Source: DATJZG01 sp035499295
GTDB lineage: Bacteria > Myxococcota > Myxococcia > Myxococcales > Anaeromyxobacteraceae
Length of the DNA stretch: 64,000 nt
Direction of reading: 5' to 3'
NCBI GenBank assembly: GCA_035499295.1
Contig: DATJZG010000178.1
Location: forward strand, 3,147 to 67,146
Below are positions 42,894-51,967 of this stretch, one piece after another. Within the stretch, counting starts at the first letter, position 1. Each line of letters starts with the position of its first letter. Made by a program: the position numbers and the translations under genes. Below the pieces are notes generated by a model. That model had not been told where the DNA came from and did not search any database. It worked only from the letters and a program-made list of their open reading frames with translations.

Positions 42894-45626
42894 ATGCGAG
42901 GGAAGGCTCTCCGCTCCGCGGCCGCCTGTGCCGCGTCCGCGCTCCTCTCCCTCGGCGGCTGCTCGGGGAGGAACGGGCTTGATGGTGCCGACGGCCTGAG
43001 CCCCGCGGTCGTTCCAGAGCCCGCCGGGCCCAACTGTGCCAATGGCGGCGTCAAGGTCGAGGCCGCCTCCGGAGCGCCGACCTACGTCTGCAACGGAGCG
43101 GGCGGCATCGCCGCCAGCGTTACCGCGGAGCCGGCGGGGCCCAACTGCGCCAACGGCGGCGCCAAGCTCGAGGTGGGCGCCGCCGCCCTGACTTACATCT
43201 GCAACGGGTTGAACGGGGCCGCGGGAAGCGCGGGCCTTGGCGCGGTGGTGACGCCAGAGGCCGCAGGTGCCAACTGCGCCAACGGCGGTGTGCAGATCCA
43301 GGTCGGAATCGCCGCCCCGAGCTACCTCTGCAACGGAGCGACCGGGAGCGCCGGAAGCGCCGGTGCGGGCGCGGTGGTGACACCCGAGCCCGCCGATTCG
43401 AACTGCACGTACGGCGGGGTCAAGGTCCAGGTCGGCGCCGGGTCGCCGAGCTACGTCTGCAACGGCGCGAACGGGTCCGCCGGTGCTGGCGGTGCGAGCG
43501 CGGTGGTGACGCCCGCGGGGGCAAACTGCGCCAACGGCGGGCTCGAGGTGCAGGTGGGCGCCGGCGCGCCCAGCTACCTCTGCAACGGGGCGAACGGAGC
43601 GGCCGGGCAGAGCGCGAGCGTGACCGCCGAGCCCCCCGGGCCGAACTGCGCAAGCGGCGGGGTGAAGGTCCAGGTCGGAACCGGGGCCTCCAGCTACGTT
43701 TGCAACGGAGCGAACGGGTCTGCCGGCCCTGGCGGTGCGAGCGCGGTGGTGACGCCCGAGCCCGCGGGAGCCAACTGCGCGAACGGCGGCGTCGAGGTAC
43801 AGGTCGGTACCGGCGCGCCCAGCTACGTCTGCAATGGGGTGAACGGAGCGGCCGGGCAGAGCGCGAGCGTGACCGCCGAGCCCGCCGGGGCGAACTGCGC
43901 GAACGGCGGGGTGAAGGTCGAGGTCGGCACCGGGGCGCCGAGCTACGTCTGCAACGGCGCGGCCGGGAGCAGCGGGGCGAATGGCGCGAGCGCCGCGGTG
44001 ACGCCCGTGCCCGCGGGAGCCAACTGCGCGAACGGTGGCGTGGAGGTGCAGGTCGGCGCCGGGGCGCCCAGCTACGTCTGCAGCGGCGCGAACGGGTCGG
44101 ACGGGCAGAGTGCGAGCGTGACCGCCGAACCCCCCGGGCCGAACTGCGCCAGCGGCGGCGTCGAGGTGCAGGTCGGATCCGGAACGCCGAGCTACGTCTG
44201 CAACGGTGCTGCTGGGAGCAGCGGGGCGAGTGGCGCGAGCGCCGTGGCGACGCCCGAACCCGCGGGAGCGAACTGCGCACAGGGCGGCGTGAGGATCCAG
44301 GTCGGCGCCAGCGCCGTCAGCTACATCTGCAACGGCGCGAGTGGACAGGACGGCCAGGGCGCCAGCGTGACCGCCGAGCCGGCCGGTCCGAATTGTGCCA
44401 ACGGTGGCATCAAGGTCCAAGTCGGCGCCGGTTCGCCGAGCTACGTCTGCAACGGCGCGAACGGTTCCGACGGCCAGAGCGCCGTGGTGACGCCCGAGCC
44501 CGCGGGGCCCAACTGCCCCAGCGGCGGCGTCCGGGTCCAGGTGGGCGCCAGCTCGCCCAGCTACGTGTGCAACGGGTCCAACGGCCCGTGCGCGGGCGAT
44601 TCGATACCGACCATATGGTCGTTCACGATGTCGGCCGGCCTGCCGTTCACGGCCACGGTCGCCGTGAGCTACTCCGGCCCCGGCACTCTCTCCTTCTACT
44701 TCGACGGGGACGCGGGCACCTTCATCCAGACGTCCTTCGCGAACCCCTATCAGTTCAACTTCACCCCCAGCGAGAGCGGCGGACCGTTCAACTTCAACGT
44801 GACGGCGACCGACGGATGTGTGCTGGCGATGCACAGCCTCACCGGCGTTTATACTCCCCCTGGGGACGTGACCTCGGTGACCGCGACCCCCGGGGGCGGG
44901 AGCGTGGCCCTCGCCTGGACCAACCCCAGCGATGCAAACTTCGACCACGTCGAGATCACCTGCGCCGGCACCTGCGACGGGTTCACGACGCAGGAGATCG
45001 CCAGGCCGGACAGCTCCACAATCCTGAGTGGGCTCGCGAGTGGCCAAGGCTACGACCTCACGCTCCGCGCCATGGACGCCCGCGGCAACCGGTCGGCCGG
45101 CGTACAAGTCGTCGCGACGCCCCTCGAAGGCAAGGTGGTCTTCATGACCAGCGCCCAGTACTCGGGGAGCGACTTCGCGGGCAGCGCTGCCACCGCCGAC
45201 AGCTTCTGCCAGCAGAGAGCGAGCGCGGGCGTGGCGGCCGGCAGGCTGCCTGCGGGTACCTATCTTGCGTTCCTCAGCCTCTACGGGGTGCTGAACGCGG
45301 CGGACCGCATCGCCGATTCCCAGTACTGGCTCCCCGACGGGACGGTGGTGGCCACGAGCAAGGCCGGCCTGCTCGGCGGCGCCCTCTTGCACGGGATCGA
45401 CATGGACGAGGTGGGCAGCATCCACGAGGGCTGGTGGATCTGGACGGGCACCGGCATCGACGGGACGGCGTACGGATCCGACCCCGCCTCGTACCAGTGC
45501 GCCAACTGGTCCTCGGACACGGCGAGCGGGCTATACGGGCTCTCCGGAAGCTCCGGCGCCGGCTGGACGAGCGCGAGCAGCAACACCTGCGGTCCCTACG
45601 CCGGCCTCTATTGCTTCCAGCAGTAG
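42894..45626 (+). CDS. Large repeat-bearing surface lipoprotein with fibronectin III and DUF1554-like domains
   Basis: A 910-residue predicted lipoprotein: lipobox SLGGC with Cys23. Residues about 36-565 are 13 tandem units of 38-43 residues, each with one NC(A/S)xGG and one Y(V/I/L)CNG cysteine, joined by Gly/Ala/Ser linkers. Then comes a short beta domain (570-655), a fibronectin type III-like domain (about 660-745, VTSVTATPGGGSVALAWTNP) and a C-terminal domain of about 165 residues (FMTSAQYSGSDFAG ... WWIWTGTG ... NTCGPYAGLYCFQ) like the DUF1554/endostatin-type domain of surface lipoproteins. The paired cysteines suggest disulfide-stiffened stalk units that present the C-terminal domain. 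Adhesion is plausible but unproven. Confidence 0.75.
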   Translation: MRGKALRSAAACAASALLSLGGCSGRNGLDGADGLSPAVVPEPAGPNCANGGVKVEAASGAPTYVCNGAGGIAASVTAEPAGPNCANGGAKLEVGAAALTYICNGLNGAAGSAGLGAVVTPEAAGANCANGGVQIQVGIAAPSYLCNGATGSAGSAGAGAVVTPEPADSNCTYGGVKVQVGAGSPSYVCNGANGSAGAGGASAVVTPAGANCANGGLEVQVGAGAPSYLCNGANGAAGQSASVTAEPPGPNCASGGVKVQVGTGASSYVCNGANGSAGPGGASAVVTPEPAGANCANGGVEVQVGTGAPSYVCNGVNGAAGQSASVTAEPAGANCANGGVKVEVGTGAPSYVCNGAAGSSGANGASAAVTPVPAGANCANGGVEVQVGAGAPSYVCSGANGSDGQSASVTAEPPGPNCASGGVEVQVGSGTPSYVCNGAAGSSGASGASAVATPEPAGANCAQGGVRIQVGASAVSYICNGASGQDGQGASVTAEPAGPNCANGGIKVQVGAGSPSYVCNGANGSDGQSAVVTPEPAGPNCPSGGVRVQVGASSPSYVCNGSNGPCAGDSIPTIWSFTMSAGLPFTATVAVSYSGPGTLSFYFDGDAGTFIQTSFANPYQFNFTPSESGGPFNFNVTATDGCVLAMHSLTGVYTPPGDVTSVTATPGGGSVALAWTNPSDANFDHVEITCAGTCDGFTTQEIARPDSSTILSGLASGQGYDLTLRAMDARGNRSAGVQVVATPLEGKVVFMTSAQYSGSDFAGSAATADSFCQQRASAGVAAGRLPAGTYLAFLSLYGVLNAADRIADSQYWLPDGTVVATSKAGLLGGALLHGIDMDEVGSIHEGWWIWTGTGIDGTAYGSDPASYQCANWSSDTASGLYGLSGSSGAGWTSASSNTCGPYAGLYCFQQ
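43002..44590 (+). repeat. Thirteen tandem coding repeats in alternating two-unit pattern
   Basis: Thirteen imperfect units of about 114-129 bases. From unit 5 onward two forms alternate: those starting with SVTAEP and followed by a long linker (GSAGPGGASA, GSSGANGASA), and those starting VVTPEP or AVTPVP and followed by a short linker (AAGQSA, SDGQSA). The higher-order repeat is therefore about 245 bases. Similarity is highest among units 6-10, which suggests recent duplication of the pair. Confidence 0.85.
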
Positions 45627-45872
45627 TCGCACGCGCGGTCTTTCGCGGACGCCCCAGAGAAGGACCCCGGCCCGCTCCCGTGAGGACCGTGCCAGACAGA
45701 TCGAAGGCACACACCCCGACACGCCCCGTGAGTGAACAGCGTATTCGCGTGCCACGCGGCCCACCCGCTCGAACGCAGCGCGGGTTCGTTTGCCCGGTCG
45801 CCGCCCTCCAGGAAGACCGCACAGGGCGCTCACCCGCCACACTCGAGCTCACGCCTCGCGGCGGACGGGGCC

Positions 45873-46472
45873 CTAGCGGGAGCCGTCCGTCAGGGGGCGC
45901 CACTCAGCCTCCCAAGTGGCGGACAACCGGTCCTTGTCCCGCGACACGCAGTTCGCGGCACCCGCGAATTCGGTGAGCGAGAAGACGGCCTCGAACGTGC
46001 CGCAGACCGCGGTCAGATAGGAGTCGCAGAACATGGCCGGGGCCAAACCGTTCCCGATGAGAATCGTCCGCCCCGGGCTTGGCTCCTCGACGGAGAACTC
46101 GCCACACCCGCGGTAGGACAGCAGCCATCCGCGTGGGATGTACTTGTAGAAGAGGGGCGGAGCGGGGTGGAAGAGCGCCGTTGCGGCCTCGAACAAGGGC
46201 TGAAAGAGCCCGCCGAGAGAGGAGAGCAGGGAGGTCCTTGCCCACAGACGGGAGCCCGCACCGCTCGCCTGCGCGTATACCGCATCGGCCATCTCGATGT
46301 TGTAGGCGAGCGGGAGGTAGTCGATGCGCGTGGCCTCCTCGATGGCCCGGAGCGAGTCGGGCTTCAGGCTGGCGCGGATGCGGGCAGCCGGCCCGGTGCC
46401 GAGAGCCTCGAGCGCACGCAGGTCCTCCTTGAGATGGGAGCCGCGAACGAGTGGCTCTGGGGAGTAAGGCAC
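45873..46472 (-). CDS. DUF2378-like protein (myxobacterial TIGR02265-type)
   Basis: A 199-residue protein with an N-terminal helical half (ALGTGPAARIRASLKPDSLRAIEEATRIDYLPL and following, no longer shown) and a C-terminal half with CGEFSVEEPSPGRTILIGNGLAPAMFC and EWRPLTD. Length and layout match the DUF2378/TIGR02265 paralogous family common in myxobacteria, related in fold to heme-NO-binding-like domains. The match is by pattern, not by a firm motif. No signal peptide. The GTG at 46472 gives the family length; an ATG start is not available in frame nearby. It is divergent from the HDOD gene. Confidence 0.55.
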   Translation of the reverse strand: MPYSPEPLVRGSHLKEDLRALEALGTGPAARIRASLKPDSLRAIEEATRIDYLPLAYNIEMADAVYAQASGAGSRLWARTSLLSSLGGLFQPLFEAATALFHPAPPLFYKYIPRGWLLSYRGCGEFSVEEPSPGRTILIGNGLAPAMFCDSYLTAVCGTFEAVFSLTEFAGAANCVSRDKDRLSATWEAEWRPLTDGSR

Positions 46473-46713
46473 GAGCCTTGAGTGTGCCGCCCCCGGCGGT
46501 CGCCTGTCGAGGTTTCGCTTATCGCCCTGGCGTTTGATCTCGATCAACTCGCGGAACGGTGGGGAACGCTCGCACAGCGCCCCGGGGGCTGGCGAGACGG
46601 CAACCCCGTCCCTCGCGGCCGCGGGAATTTGGCGGACGGTCGCGCGAGCTGGCAGCCTGGACAGGCAGCGCCTGGCGCCGTCGCGCGCAAGGGCGCTAGA
46701 CCGAACAAGGGCA

Positions 46714-47898
46714 ATGCCTCCAACTCTGCCACCCGACCGCGCCCTCCTCGAGCTCGTCTCCCGAGGGGCCATCGTCGTTCCCCCGTACCCAGCGGTCGCG
46801 GTTCGGCTCCAGAAGGTGGTCGCGGCGAACGATTTCGGGCTGGCGGACGTGGCCAGCATCGTGAGCTCGGATCCGATCCTGACCGCCGACGTGCTGCGGT
46901 GCGCCAACTCCGCTCGATTCCGGCGGGGACCGGTGACCACCAACCTCGGCCAGGCCATTGCTCTCGTGGGTGCCCGGGATGTGACGCGCCTCGCCTTGAG
47001 TTCTGGCCTCGCTTCCCATGCCCTGGCGCCGGGCCCCCTGAGCGCGTTGAAGCGGAGAACCTGGATCGAGAGCGTCGCCGCGGCCGTGCTCTGCGAGGAA
47101 CTGGCCCGCCTTCGAGGCCTCCGAAGCCCAGAGGCCTTCGTCCTCGGCCTGCTCCACGACTTCGGGAAGGTGGTCGCGATCGCCACCCTCGAGCCGACCC
47201 TTAAGAACGATCGCGGCGAGCGGCAGCCGATCGAGTTCTGGTCCGAGTTGGTGGATCGCCACCATGTAACCCTGGGTGCCGCCATGGCGGCGCGGTGGAA
47301 CCTCCCTGGGCTCGTGAGCGAGATCATCGCCCTCCATCACCAGGGCCACGCGAATTGCCAGGACGCGGGGCTCTTGGAGGTCGTCCAAACCTCCGACCAG
47401 GTCGTGGCCCTCCTCGGCCGCCAGCCGGAGGTTTCGAGCGCGCACCTGGCGAGCGTGCGTGCGCTCCGAGGACCGGGCGAGCTGCAGGCCTTGGCCCGCA
47501 TCATCGAGGGCATCCCGGAGTTCGTGGCCGCCTTCGAGCCACAGGAGACCGGTCGCGACGTGCCATCGGTGGTGGAACAGCCGGCCACGGCCCTCGCCCC
47601 GGGACAGCGCCGCGTGAACTTCGGCGTCTTGGTGAACCTGGCCCACAAGCCGCGGCGCTACACCGCGGCGGCCATCGCCACCAATGGGTTGCTCATGTTC
47701 GGCAAGGAGCACCTGCCGGAGAATCACCTCGTCGAGGCCACCCTGGAGTGCCAGCCCCGGCCGTTCAAGCTCTGGGTCACCACCAAGGTCTCCCGCGCGG
47801 AGGGCGACGCCGTCCGCGTCGAGGTGCAACCATTCGCCTTGAGCGGCGAGGTGCGTAGCCTCTGGAACCTGGCCTACGCAAGGGCCCTCACCGCGTAG
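46714..47898 (+). CDS. HDOD domain protein with PilZ-like C-terminus
   Basis: A 394-residue signalling protein. Residues 15-215 are an HDOD domain: LLELVSRGAIVVPPYPAVAVRLQKV-type start, then SSDPILTADVLRCANSARF near 50 and VLGLLHDFGKVVA near 145, which keeps an HD pair. Residues 285-394 look like a PilZ-type barrel (RRVNFGVLVNLAHKPRR ... GLLMFGKEHLPENHLVEATL). HDOD proteins act in signal transduction without known enzyme activity; a PilZ-like partner suggests cyclic-di-GMP input, though the usual RxxxR motif is not clear. AAGG lies just before the ATG. Confidence 0.75.
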   Translation: MPPTLPPDRALLELVSRGAIVVPPYPAVAVRLQKVVAANDFGLADVASIVSSDPILTADVLRCANSARFRRGPVTTNLGQAIALVGARDVTRLALSSGLASHALAPGPLSALKRRTWIESVAAAVLCEELARLRGLRSPEAFVLGLLHDFGKVVAIATLEPTLKNDRGERQPIEFWSELVDRHHVTLGAAMAARWNLPGLVSEIIALHHQGHANCQDAGLLEVVQTSDQVVALLGRQPEVSSAHLASVRALRGPGELQALARIIEGIPEFVAAFEPQETGRDVPSVVEQPATALAPGQRRVNFGVLVNLAHKPRRYTAAAIATNGLLMFGKEHLPENHLVEATLECQPRPFKLWVTTKVSRAEGDAVRVEVQPFALSGEVRSLWNLAYARALTA

Positions 47899-48254
47899 CC
47901 GGCGTCGCCGTCCCCCGCGCGCACGCCACGGCCGCCAGGTCGGGTCTCATCGCCCGGCTCTGCCGCGCCACCTGGCCCGTCCCGCGGGTGGCGAGGTGCC
48001 CTCTGCACGCACCGTCTCATGGCTCGCGCCCAGAATGGACGATGGCGGCGGCCCCCAAGACGGCAGCCGACTTGAAGCGACCCCCGAGCATGCTCCTGTC
48101 CGGCTCATCCATCGGGCGTGCGGGCCCACGCGGGTGCTGCTAGGCTCCCTTCGTGCGTCGCGAAGAGACCGCCTCGCTGACCGGGTCCTGTTCAGAGAGC
48201 TCGCCGGGAGCGGCACGCTCTGAGCCCTCGGTAGGAGCTCCGTAGGGAGGAGGC
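47899..48254. other. Intergenic region before the TolB-like/TPR gene
   Basis: About 355 bases without a supported gene. GGAGG stands immediately before the GTG at 48255. No strong hairpin or promoter was identified. Confidence 0.35.
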
Positions 48255-50036
48255 GTGGGGAACCTCCAGGAACTGTTCGTCGAGCTGCGGCGGCGGCGCG
48301 TCTTTCGCGCGCTGGTGGGATGGGGCATCGCCTCGTTCGCGATCCTCCAGGTCATCGAGCCGGTGATGCACGCGTACCACTTGCCGGAATGGACGCTCAC
48401 GGCAGCGGTGACATTCCTTGCGGCGGGGTTCCCGGTCGCGGTGATCCTGTCCTGGATCTTCGACCTTTCCACGCGAGGAATCATCCGGACTGCACCGGCG
48501 CCAGCGGCGGGGGGCGGGGGCGCGACGTCTCCATCTCGCGTCGTCCTGCTGCTGCTCGCGCTCGGGCTCCTGGCCGCCGCGCCGGGACTCGTCTACTTCT
48601 TCGTGTGGCCAGGGGCGGCATGGCGGCGGAGCGAGGTGCGGCCAGGAGGCACGAGTGAGGCGGCACCGCAGGTCCCGTCGATAGCCGTGCTTCCTTTCGC
48701 GAACCTCAGCTCCGACAAGGAGCAGGAGTACTTCTCGGACGGAATCGCCGAGGAAATCCTGAACGCGCTCGCCCAGGTCCAGGGGTTGAAGGTCATCGGC
48801 CGCACCTCATCCTTCTCGATGAAGGGCAAGAGCGAGGACCTGAGGTCGATTGGGCAGAAGCTCGGCGCCGCCAACCTTCTCGAGGGTAGCGTTCGCAAGG
48901 CTGGGCCGCGCGTGCGGATCACCGCGCAGCTCGTCGAGGCCGCTGGCGGCACCCACCTATGGTCCCAGGAGTTCGACCGGGAGATGACCGACGTCTTCTC
49001 GGTCCAAGAGGAGATCGCCCGAGCGGTGGTGACGGCGCTCCGGCTCAAGCTGCTCCCCATGGCCTCCGAGCCCAAGCGCATCATCGATCCGCGAGCTCAC
49101 GATGAGTACCTTCTGGGCCTGGCCTACCTGGCGAAAGGGACCGCGGAGGCCTACGGGGACGCGGTCGGCGTCCTCCGGCAGGCAGTCGAGATAGAGCCCC
49201 ACTACGTGCTCGCCTGGGCTGCGCTCTCCTCGGCCCGCTTCTGGCACGCAGATCAGGGAGGCGGCCCGGACGGCGGGGCGAAGGAGTTCGCGGAGGCCGT
49301 AGAGGCTGCCGAGAAGGCGGTCGCGCTCGGACCGGACGTCGGCCAGGCGTTTCGCGCCAGGGCGCTGATCCGCCAGGCCTTCCTCCGCGATCGCGCCGGG
49401 GCGGAGGCGGACATGGAGAGGGCCCGGGCGCTCAGCCCCCAGAACCCCGACGTGATCGCCATGCACGCTACGATGCTCGCCACGGTAGGCCGCTTGCCCG
49501 AGGCCATCGTGGCGTTCCAGCAGGCGGCGGCGTTCGACCCACTCTCGCCGGATATCCCGGTGATGCTGAGCGCTGTCTACCTCGGTACCGGAAGGCTCGA
49601 GCAGGCCGAGGCGGCGGCCCGGCGGAGCCTGGAGATCGCGCCCAGCCACGGGCGGGGGGCGCGCAACCTCGGGTTCGCGCTGCTGCTCCAGGGCCGGCTG
49701 CCCGAGGCTCGAGCCGCCTTCCACCGATCGAGCAACCCATTCTTCGTCGAGGTGGGGGACGCGATGGTCAACCAAGCGAGCGGCGACCCCGCCCAGGCGA
49801 GAAAGAGCCTGGACGTGATCCTGGCGCGGCCGTCGGTCGTAGCCGGTGCCTACCAAGTGTCGGAGGTGTACGCCTGGCGGGGCGAGATCGACAAGGCGTT
49901 CGAATGGCTCAAGGTCGCCGCGGACCATCGCGACGCTGGGCTCGTGTACGTCAAGTACGACCCGTTCCTGAAGCCTCTTCGAGGTGACCCCCGCTACGAT
50001 GCGCTCCTTGCGAAGCTCCAGCTCCCGCGCGGTTGA
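48255..50036 (+). CDS. Membrane protein with TolB/FlgO-like domain and TPR repeats
   Basis: A 593-residue protein. Residues 1-115 contain three hydrophobic segments (around 17-36, 45-66 and 95-115), anchoring it in the inner membrane. Residues 140-255 form the TolB-like/FlgO domain that starts SIAVLPFANLSSDKEQEYFSDGIAEEILNAL-type sequence and ends GTHLWSQEFDREMTDVFSVQEEIA. Residues 270-590 are TPR repeats. The same N-terminal and TolB-like layout occurs in adenylate-cyclase-associated and DNA-binding relatives, but no cyclase or DNA-binding domain is present here. Probable scaffold; partner unknown. GTG start with GGAGG. Confidence 0.78.
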   Translation: MGNLQELFVELRRRRVFRALVGWGIASFAILQVIEPVMHAYHLPEWTLTAAVTFLAAGFPVAVILSWIFDLSTRGIIRTAPAPAAGGGGATSPSRVVLLLLALGLLAAAPGLVYFFVWPGAAWRRSEVRPGGTSEAAPQVPSIAVLPFANLSSDKEQEYFSDGIAEEILNALAQVQGLKVIGRTSSFSMKGKSEDLRSIGQKLGAANLLEGSVRKAGPRVRITAQLVEAAGGTHLWSQEFDREMTDVFSVQEEIARAVVTALRLKLLPMASEPKRIIDPRAHDEYLLGLAYLAKGTAEAYGDAVGVLRQAVEIEPHYVLAWAALSSARFWHADQGGGPDGGAKEFAEAVEAAEKAVALGPDVGQAFRARALIRQAFLRDRAGAEADMERARALSPQNPDVIAMHATMLATVGRLPEAIVAFQQAAAFDPLSPDIPVMLSAVYLGTGRLEQAEAAARRSLEIAPSHGRGARNLGFALLLQGRLPEARAAFHRSSNPFFVEVGDAMVNQASGDPAQARKSLDVILARPSVVAGAYQVSEVYAWRGEIDKAFEWLKVAADHRDAGLVYVKYDPFLKPLRGDPRYDALLAKLQLPRG

Positions 50037-50076
50037 CGGGGCGCCTTTCGGGAGGGGGCGAAGAGCCCACAAACCA

Positions 50077-50265
50077 TCACCGAGAGGACGAGATGCCGGG
50101 TCGCATCCGTTGTTCGCTGCCCAAGCAGGCGATCATGGAGGCAATGGCCCATATCGGGTACGTGTCGGCGATTGCCTTGAGCGTAAGCGAGACGACCAGC
50201 GCCGCGTTGAGGGCGAAGCGCACTCCGACGAGCTGATGCTCAAGAAGCCGGTCTCTGAACTTCAT
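50077..50265 (-). CDS. Small membrane protein, possibly a truncated FUSC-like gene
   Basis: A 62-residue frame with AAGGGAG before its ATG. The sequence FALNAALVVSLTL followed by DTYPIWAIASMIACLGSE resembles the first membrane segments of larger FUSC/aromatic-acid-exporter-like proteins, where PIWAI-(S/A)-SMI is followed by many more helices. Here it stops after 62 residues, so it is either a small hydrophobic protein or a gene start cut off by a deletion. Confidence 0.4.
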   Translation of the reverse strand: MKFRDRLLEHQLVGVRFALNAALVVSLTLKAIADTYPIWAIASMIACLGSEQRMRPGISSSR

Positions 50266-50692
50266 CGGGGCTCCCTTCCGCGCTGGTACCGTGAACACCA
50301 TTGGAAGAACGCGCCCGCGGCCCGGGCAACCTCGCTCAGCCTCTCACTCCCTGGCTTCTTCTCCGGCCCGCCCGGAGGATCGGGCCGTCGGCTGGTTGCA
50401 GGAGTGAGGGGGGGTGAGGGGCTGGCGCCCCTCGTGTCAAGCGTTGCCGCGCCCAGGGGCAGTATGCTCTGTCGCCTGCCGTGTTTGGCCGGCCGCCCCG
50501 GGGGAGCCCGAAGGTTGACATGACCCACGCGATCCCGGTGACCGGCGTATCAGCTCATCCACTCGACGACTGCCGGTGCCGGCGCGGTACTCGCTCAACG
50601 TGCCCCGCTCGTTTGCGTCTGCCGATGTGCGCGCGCGGGTTCGTGCGCAAATCTCAGACCAGGTCACCCATAGCCCAACAAAGGTGAGGAAG
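50266..50692. other. Intergenic region between the small membrane frame and the DUF4239-like gene
   Basis: About 425 bases. No frame here resembles a protein and no clear regulatory element was found. Confidence 0.35.
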
Positions 50693-51451
50693 ATGGCCGA
50701 TTTGCTCGAGAAGCCGGTTATCGTTCTGGTGGCATCTCTTGGCGTCCTCTGGATGTCGGCCTGGCTGGGAAGGTGGTTCAGCAGGGGCCAGAAGAGGGAC
50801 GAAGGCGAAGCTGACGATTTCACATTCGTCCTCGGCGGAACCTTGACGCTACTCGGTCTCATCATCGGCTTCACCTTTTCGATGGCCGTCGGCCGCTACG
50901 ACCAGCGAAAGAGCTACGAAGAGCAAGAGGCGAATGCGATCGGGACGGAGTACGTGCGCGCAGACCTGATGCCGGGCGTGGATGGCGCAAGGGTGCGCAG
51001 CCTGCTGCGAAGCTATCTCGATCAGCGCATCCTCTACTACACGACTCGCGATGCTGGTCCGCTCCACCAGATCGATTCGCGAACGGCCCGACTGCAAGCC
51101 GAGATGTGGTCGGTAGCCGCGGCCTACGGCTCGGCACAACAGACGCAGGTCGCCGCACTAGTCGTGTCGGGCATGAACGACGTCTTGAACTCCCAGGGGT
51201 ACACGCAAGCCGCCTGGTGGAACCGGATACCGAGAGGGGCGTGGGCGCTCATGGTCGCCATCGCCGTCTTCTGCAACCTGCTCGTCGGCTACGGTGCTCA
51301 CGGAAGGAGGGCGATACTCTTCCTGATCCTTCCGATCGCACTGTCCGTGACCTTGTTTCTCATCGCGGACATCGATAGCCCCCGGGGCGGCATCATCCGC
51401 GTCGAGCCTCAGAACCTGCAGGCACTAGTCGAGTCCTTGCGCGCGCAGTGA
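50693..51451 (+). CDS. DUF4239-like membrane protein
   Basis: A 252-residue protein with membrane segments at about 10-27, 44-64, 184-203 and 209-228, and a cytoplasmic or periplasmic loop between them. The pattern GLIIGFTFSMAVGRYDQRKSYEEQEANAIGT is that of DUF4239/bestrophin-like small membrane proteins, where an early helix is followed by a conserved R-Y-D..R...E-ANAIG stretch. AAAGGTGAGGA precedes ATG. Function unknown in the family. Confidence 0.65.
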   Translation: MADLLEKPVIVLVASLGVLWMSAWLGRWFSRGQKRDEGEADDFTFVLGGTLTLLGLIIGFTFSMAVGRYDQRKSYEEQEANAIGTEYVRADLMPGVDGARVRSLLRSYLDQRILYYTTRDAGPLHQIDSRTARLQAEMWSVAAAYGSAQQTQVAALVVSGMNDVLNSQGYTQAAWWNRIPRGAWALMVAIAVFCNLLVGYGAHGRRAILFLILPIALSVTLFLIADIDSPRGGIIRVEPQNLQALVESLRAQ

Positions 51452-51967
51452 GCGGAGGCCCCGTCCGGGCGACTAGGTTGTCCTCTGGCCGGGGCGGGCA
51501 GCGGAACCTGAGGCTACGAAAAATCGGGGGACGATCCCAGCTTGGTGGCTGGACGGGGAGGGTGCGACCCGGGCTGCTGATCTGGTCTCGCCCATCACCG
51601 GTTGCGACGACCGGGCCTGCGGAGCCGCGACGCCCCCGCGGCGGGTGCGCCTCGCAGTGGCCAGGCGACTCCAAGCCGCTTCCGCGTCCGTCAGCGACCT
51701 CTCCAGGAGCAGAGCCTCGAGTGTTGCTCTCGTGTTCGGCATACCCATCCTTCCGGCTCGGGACCTTGCCTGACGACCCACCTCGAATAGCTGTAGGACT
51801 GCAAGGATTCGCGGACCTGTTGGGGCGAGGAACGGCGGGTCCAATCGGCCTCTCGAATCGTGATATGACCTGCCGTCGATACTGGCCAGCCCGAGTTTGT
51901 CGAGCCGCAAGAGCGACTGCTCCGAAACCCACCTGGGGAGTTGGCCCGGGAGCTTGGGAGGGGATCG
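51452..51967. other. Intergenic region upstream of the phospholipase C/nuclease-like gene
   Basis: About 515 bases. Open frames exist on both strands but none has a credible start, composition or motif. GGGAGGGG immediately precedes the ATG at 51968. Confidence 0.35.

Noticed and set aside
42690..45425. Long minus-strand open frame opposite the repeat lipoprotein
   Set aside because: Its repeats (VGPRGLGRH-like) are simply the antisense reading of the coding repeats, and it has no start context or known domain.
42894..45626. CRISPR-like array suggested by the regular repeats
   Set aside because: Repeats are in-frame coding units of 114-129 bases with conserved Cys, not short direct repeats with unique spacers.
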